Part shown: positions 58,711-64,000 of the stretch, in pieces
Layout of the letters: every line of letters starts with the position of its first letter
How positions within the stretch are numbered: the first letter of the stretch is position 1
Source: Diabrotica undecimpunctata
Taxonomy: Eukaryota > Arthropoda > Insecta > Coleoptera > Chrysomelidae
DNA: 64,000 nucleotides
Assembly: GCF_040954645.1 (NCBI RefSeq)
Contig: NC_092812.1
Span: 186,001-250,000, forward strand
Reading direction: 5' to 3'
Notes under the pieces: generated by a model
What the model was told of the DNA's origin: nothing
The model's database searches: none
The model's input: only the letters and a program-made list of their open reading frames with translations
Program-made: the position numbers and the translations under genes

Positions 58711-58767
<57 letters not shown>
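58711..58767. repeat. (TA)n microsatellite
   Basis: TA tract. Confidence 0.95.
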
Positions 58768-58769
<2 letters not shown>

Positions 58770-58859
58770 ATTAAATTGCCGTTATTTCATTACTTCAAAA
58801 TTGTCCTGAATACGTACCTGTCACTCCTCCCACCCATTTGTCCTAACGTGAAATTTTGT

Positions 58860-59030
58860 GTAGAAGGCATAAAACTCTTTTCTTAACCTAAATCTTTGAT
58901 AAAAATCCAGATTATCATAGTCTTCAAAATAGTTTATTCTTAATCTATAAATATTTGGTCTCCTAACCGCAATAAATTCCTCATCAGATGAACTTGAAAT
59001 AGATGTTTCAAAATGTTTCAGAATTATGGA
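58860..59030 (-). pseudogene. Harbinger transposase N-terminal scrap
   Basis: Minus strand reads SSDEEFIAVRRPNIYRLRIN, then YFEDYDNLDFYQRFRLRKE, matching the N-terminal region of HARBI1-like transposases. Nothing of the DDE core is next to it. Confidence 0.55.
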
Positions 59031-59273
59031 TAATTGCGCTTTTAAAGTATAACAGTTTAAAGAATTTTATTACAAAAGTAGTATGTTATTGGATTGTAGG
59101 AAGGAAGCTTTAACAACTTAAAGGTCCGAAATCCTCACTTTAAAGTTAAAGTGGGCTTTTGATAAAAAGGATCCTTTAAATTAATTATGAAATCGGCTGT
59201 AAAATGTTTTCGAATACATTGAAGTTTAATTTGTATATTGCACATATTTAAAAATGTTTTATTTTTTGTATGT

Positions 59274-60600
59274 ACGAGGCGTGTTTTTTAAGTAAGTACC
59301 GTTTTGGAATTAAAAAAAGAAGTGCAAAGATATGGCAATAATTTTATTTTTACATGAAAGCCTGTACCTTAATCTACTTTCCTACATAATTTCCGTGAAT
59401 ATTGAGGCACTTGTCATAACGTGGCATCAGTTTTTAAATACCCTCCTGATAAAATTCTGCCGCCTGACTTGTTAACCACTGCATCACAAATGTTTTGACT
59501 TCGTTATCGTGTTGAAGACGCTGACCGCCCAGGTGTTTTTTCAAGTGCTGGAACAAATGGTAGTCGCTGGGCGCCAGATCAGGGCTGTATGGAGGATGAT
59601 CTAGAGTTTCCCATTTAAATGATTTGATGAGATCTTTGGTCTGATTAGCCACATGTGGACGGGCATTGTCATGCAGCAAAACGATACCCTTACTCAACTT
59701 GTCACGTCTTTTGTTCTGGACTGCACGACGCAGATTTTTCAATGTCTCACAATAAGACGCTGCATTGATTGTCTCATAACGAGGCAGAAACTTCACTAGC
59801 AATACTCCTTTTCTGTCCCAAAAAACTGTGCACATGATTTTCCGGGCAGAAATTGTTTGCTTAAACTTCACTCTTTTGGGTGATGATGAATGTCGCCATT
59901 CCATGGATTGTTGTTTCGATTCTGGTGTGACGTGGGCCACCCACGTTTCGTCACCAGTAACAATTTGGTCTAAACCTTCACTGTGGTACCGCTCAAGGAA
60001 AGTCAATGCACTGCCTAAACGTTGGGTTTTGTGCAAATCCGTTTACATTTTTGGAACCCAACGTGAACACAATTTCCGGTAATTCAATTCTCGGTAACAA
60101 TGCGATACAAAACACTACGAGAATACTGAAGAAAGCAGTCGGACAATGATGAAATTGTAAAGCGTCTGTTTTCTCTCACCTTTTCGTCCACTTTCTGCAC
60201 CAAATTTTCATTAACGACCGAAGGACGCCCACTCCGTTCTTCATCATGCACATTTGTGCGGCCATCTTTAAATGCTGCTCTCACCCATTTCCTTACCATT
60301 CCATCACTCATAATGTTTTGTTCGTAAACTTCAACGATCTCACGATGACTATCGATCGGTTTTACGCCTTTAGCACTAAGAAATCGTATAACAGCCCGTA
60401 CTTCACAATCAGCGTGACTCACGATTGTTGGAGGCATCTTAAACACTGGAGTAAACAAGTATACAATGAAGAATCAGACTGTAATGGCGTCAGTGCGTAG
60501 ACAAGAGATGTATGTAACCAGCGCTCATGCGCGGAACGCCGACCGTAGCGCTGAGGGGACGGAATCGCAAAACGGTACTTATTACTTGTTGATTATTGTA
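59274..60600 (-). mobile_element. Mariner (DD34D type), degenerate
   Basis: The left end has CGAGGCGTGTTTTTTAAG and then TAAGTACCGTTTTG. The right end has the inverse, CAAAACGGTACTTATTAC, at about 60568-60585. The transposase is on the minus strand between them. The right end is mutated, so its border is approximate. Confidence 0.82.
59434..60458 (-). pseudogene. Mariner transposase (DD34D)
   Basis: Frame 60458-60084 holds the paired helix-turn-helix region: EVRAVIRFLSAKGVKPIDSH, SDGMVRKWVRAFKDGR-like, and ERSGRPSV (AT-hook-like linker). After one or two frameshifts and a stop near 60050 (the CSRWVPK region) the frame from 60036 holds VTGDETWVAHV (first Asp), VLLHDNARPHVA (second Asp) and YSPDLAPSDYHLFQHLKKHL (third Asp 34 residues later). 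All three catalytic Asp are kept. About 85% of the usual length is open. Confidence 0.88.
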
Positions 60601-60791
60601 ATTATTAAAGATCTTAACTTATTTTCGTCTAGTTTCTTCTTATAGTTTTTTTAATATTATATTATTATTATCTTTTGTACACAAATAACACAAAAAAGTC
60701 ATTTATTATTATTTTGCTAATTGAATAGTTTCATCACAGAATGCATACGAATCCCATTTAACTTTAACAAGAATTCAAATTCTAATCTCCA
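60601..60791. other. Non-coding stretch
   Basis: AT-rich; no gene seen. Confidence 0.4.
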
Positions 60792-61878
60792 ATGACGTCA
60801 TGCGCGAACACGACCGATTTTGTGCTACGGGAAGATCCTATCTTGTTAGTCATAGTTTCATGGCACAACCCATTTAATCCTTTCTTACTAAATGTGTTAC
60901 AATCAAACACAGACTTTCAGTTCATTACAGTAGAATATTCTTGCGCAACATACGTTGTAGAATACGTTAATAAATTCAATAGAGGAGTTAGCAATATGCA
61001 AAGGAAAATTATTGAAACCATGAACGAAAACCCAGAGAATTAAGAACGAACGAACGAATATAAAACGTCAGAGAATTAAGAAGACAGTGAAAGAATTAGA
61101 AAACTTAGAAGACGAGTCTACGGAAAAAAAAATGGTTCGAAAAGTATGAAAAATTACCAGACTACTTAGTCCACATTTCTTTAGCACAATTTGTTGCTAA
61201 GTAATACAAAAATAACAAAGAGGTATATGTAAAAAGAGGCAGAACCGCGGATAATACGTTACAAAAATTATGATATGGCAACCGATTTAAATGAATATAA
61301 GCGGGAAATGGTTACTCTGCATATCCCATCCAAAAATGAAGAGTTAGACATTTTGGCTGAAATACAGTTTATACGCATTTACGACGAGAATGAAGCGGTG
61401 ATATTAGAGAAAAGGAAAGAGTTTGAAGCTAACATAGACATTGAGAAAACAATGCAAATATGTCGTGATTTATGCCGTGAGGCAGAACCATCGGACGAAG
61501 AAGAAATTAATAACATAGCTGGTATATTACCAGTGACTTGCGTATAGCACTGCTCGACAAACTTGGTTCAATCACAAAAAAAAAGAGAAAATGTTATACC
61601 TCATGCTGATTTTTGTGCCTTAATGGGAAAAGCAAATGATAAACAGTATGAACTTTTAATACACATTATTCACCATTTACAAAGTAATGATCCACAAGCA
61701 TTGCAAATAATTTTCATGGGTGCTGCTGGTACCGGCAAAACCATGACGATTAAACTAATGATGGAAATATACAACAGATTCTGCAATACTAATGGTTTTT
61801 GCAATGTTTACATTGTATGTCTCTCTACTAGAAAAACTGCAGTGGCTATAGATGGTACGACTGCTCATACCGCTTTAA
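60792..61878 (+). pseudogene. Helitron Rep/helicase, central fragment
   Basis: Helitrons move by rolling-circle replication with a Rep-Pif1-type helicase. The first frame (60792-61043) reads FITVEYSCATYVVEYVNKFN, then GVSNMQRKIIETMNENPE. After a damaged stretch with VHISLAQFVAKYY-like remains, 61275-61547 reads LNEYKREMVTLHIPSKNEEL and CRDLCREAEPSDEEEINN, the linker before the helicase. From 61563 the Pif1 helicase begins, with the Walker A box FMGAAGTGKTMTIKLM (about 61718) and TAHTAL. At the TTAA at 61875 it is cut by the piggyBac element. The Rep nuclease part is absent. Confidence 0.82.
61875..61878. repeat. TTAA target of the piggyBac element
   Basis: The helicase reading ends here. A second TTAA lies 7 bp on (61882-61885), so the exact border has that ambiguity. 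Confidence 0.65.
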
Positions 61879-64000
61879 CCTTTAACTACGGGCTACGGTG
61901 TACTCAGTACACCAGTCGCACTAAATTGGCCGCTATTTCTGATAAGCACTGGTTGCGCACGTGTCCCTCTACCTAACCTATCTCTGATGTGTCAGCTATA
62001 AACCTCAACAGTTGTAAAATTGATTGCTGCAAAGATAGACTGACGGTTGGAAAAATTCAGGAGAAGTTTACCAGTGGTGTATGTAGTACACCAAGCACCT
62101 AGTTATGTAAGTAAATTTTGTGAGATTTATATTACGTTTATCTACTAAAAAATAGCATTATTAATGTATAGCGACTTATATGTAACAAAAGCTAGACATT
62201 TTGCAACGTTTTGAATAAAAGAATTTGTAATTTGTTATTAAAATTTTAATAAAACTTTCATTTTATTATAATAAAACTAGTTTTATGATATTACATTTGA
62301 TCAAATATTTTATTTTAGCATTTTCTTATAACTTAATATACCGTTATCTATTTGGATATTTGTGAGTACCTATTATTGGACTATTTAACGACCTTCTAGT
62401 TGTTTTTGTGGTCTTGTTTTTTCATGTTCTTTCTTCCATAGCAATACGGTCATGTCTCTTTGAAATATTAATTAGAAATAAATAATAAAAATTACAAACG
62501 TTGCCTCTATATATTTCTCGTAACGTTTATAAATCGAGAGGTACTACAAAATATTTACTTTGCAGGGATCGTGTACCAGTAAGAAATCCCCAAAAACTCT
62601 CAGAAGATGAACTTAGAGCTATGGCTCAAGCTATATTTGAGGAAGAATCTGATGAAGATGTTGGTGGAGACCCAGATACTTCAGACGACGAGCTAATAGA
62701 AAAAACGGAGCACGACACTGAATCAGAAGTTGATCTGAATGACGAAAATCAATATACGATTGACTCGGACACAAACAGTAACATTGAAAACAGTTCAGAT
62801 CTTGATGAAGACAATGATTATTTTATAGCAAAAGACAGAAAAACTAAATGGTATAAGAAATCTCTTCTTAGCAAATTTACTAAAACTCCTTCAAAAAATA
62901 TTGTCAAGATATTTCCTGGGCCAACAGTTTGTGCGAGAGATGTTACTACGGAACTAAGTGCTTTTGAAAAACTTTTTACAAATGAAATCATAGAAAATAT
63001 AGTTGAATGTACAAATTTGCAGATTGCAAAAATGCGATTAAATTATGAACGGCCAAGACGGGCTAAAGATACGACTAAACAGGAAATCATGGCATTATTA
63101 GGATTATTATTTCTTGCAGGGACTAAAAAACAAAATTATACACACTTCCTCGAATTGTGGACAAAAGATGGTACCGGCTCAGAAATCTTTCGAGCCTGTA
63201 TGAGCGCAAATCGATTTTTATTTTTGCTTGCTGCTCTTAGGTTTGACAACAAAGATACTCGAAAGGACCGAAAATCAATTGACAAACTTGCTGCCATTCG
63301 CTTTACTCTTGATACGTTTATGAAAAACTGTAGCAGCAACTATTCCTTGGGAGAAGAAATGACTATCGATGAAATGTTGATACCTTTTAGAGGTAGATGC
63401 AACTTTGTGCAATACATTCCAAGTAAACCTGCAAAGTATGGCTTAAAAGTGTTTGTGTTATGTGACGCGCAGACCTTTTATGTCACCAATTTTGAGGTGT
63501 ATTGTGGTCAACAACCGGAAGGGTCCTACAAAAAATCTAACACACCAACGGATATCCTGCTTCAACCTTGGAAAGGTAAAAACCGTAATTTAACATGCGA
63601 CAATTGGTATACGAGTTATCCGTTGGCAATTGACCTTTTGAAGGAAAAGATAACGATGGTTGGCACACTTAAACGAAATAAAAGGGAACTACCTCCAGAG
63701 TTTTTACCAAGAAAAAACACACCAATTGGATCATCCAATTTTGGTTTTCAAAAAGAAGTTACCATTGTATCCTACACACCAAAAAAAAATAAAGCTGTCA
63801 TTCTCCTATCTACCATGCACAGTAATTCTACAGTAGATCCCGAAACAGGAAAACCAATGATAATTTTAGACTATAATTCACATAAAGGAGGCGTAGACAC
63901 TGTAGACAAAATGTGCAGTACCTATTCGGTATCCCGAAGAACACGAAGATGGCCAATGGCATTGTTTTTTCAACTCCTGAATATTGCCGAAATTAACAGC
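61879..64000 (+). mobile_element. piggyBac element, runs off the right end
   Basis: Starts at a TTAA with CCTTTAACTACGGGC. Close to the end lies a perfect 8-bp palindrome GGTGTACTCAGTACACC (61897-61913), a likely subterminal transposase site. A short leader exon, an intron and an open transposase frame follow. The right end is outside the window. Confidence 0.85.
62101..64000 (+). CDS. piggyBac transposase, 5' part, open to the window end
   Basis: Exon 1 ends at 62106 and exon 2 starts at 62566 after TTTGCAG; the intron (62107-62565) has a GTAAGT donor. The last two bases of exon 1 (AT) and the first base of exon 2 (G) would form the start codon, giving MDRVPVRNPQKLSEDELRAM. Then comes an acidic N-terminal region (EESDEDVGGDPDTSDDE), and the DDE core with TIDEMLIPFRGR (first Asp, about 63368), LTCDNWYTSYPLAI (second, about 63599) and KGGVDTVDKMCSTYSVSRR (third, about 63895). 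No stop or shift up to 64000. The C-terminal cysteine-rich domain lies beyond the window. Confidence 0.88.

Overview
This window is eukaryotic, almost certainly from an insect. It is AT-rich, has (TA)n microsatellites, has GT-AG introns, and carries transposon families typical of arthropods: an R1-clade LINE, RTE-type LINEs, P elements, PIF/Harbinger with MADF-BESS partner genes, mariners, piggyBac, Helitron and a gypsy-like LTR element. I cannot name the species. I see no ordinary host gene, no tRNA or rRNA gene and no CRISPR. It reads as a heterochromatin-like stack of mobile elements.

Layout. 1-1350: 5' part of a Jockey-like LINE (gag, minus). 1891-10160: a 5'-truncated RTE-type LINE (minus, 11-bp target duplication) split by a DNA transposon (2294-5588) and by a second, plus-strand RTE (6589-9399). 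10170-14070: a 35-bp tandem array, a hairpin repeat, (TA)n, and a ~210-bp tandem array split by a 2.1-kb TG...CA insertion. 14480-17254: P element 1. 17489-24725: P element 2, split by an RTE-type LINE (18146-23957) that itself carries a second copy of the 2294-5588 transposon (19661-22322). 24726-32441: a young gypsy-like LTR retrotransposon with near-identical 1.35-kb LTRs.

32912-38128: a full-length R1-clade LINE with two open ORFs, flanked by a 385-bp direct repeat. 39271-41165 and 42131-46097: two Harbinger elements whose transposase and MADF genes lie on opposite strands and are interlocked through each other's introns; the second is split by an RTE fragment. 46330-47454: a third HARBI1-like transposase. 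47790-50529: a mariner of DD41D type with very long inverted repeats, split by an RTE fragment with a 14-bp target duplication. 50545-52271: LINE scraps, hairpins, a hammerhead-ribozyme-like core and (TA)n.

52358-56757: a protein-primed-type family B DNA polymerase gene (Polinton/adintovirus-like) split exactly at its motif C by a 2.3-kb DNA transposon with 33-35-bp inverted repeats and a TATA target duplication; its transposase family is not one I can place. 56765-58767: a diverged LTR and an RTE tail between (TA)n tracts. 58860-60600: Harbinger scrap and a DD34D mariner. 60792-61878: Helitron helicase remains, cut at a TTAA by a piggyBac element that runs off the right end with an open transposase frame and all three catalytic aspartates visible.

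The genes do not form one pathway. What the window offers is a readable order of insertions and a few structural oddities: the interlocked Harbinger genes, the 385-bp repeat around the R1 element, the two poorly known DNA transposon families, the ribozyme core and the start codon built by splicing.
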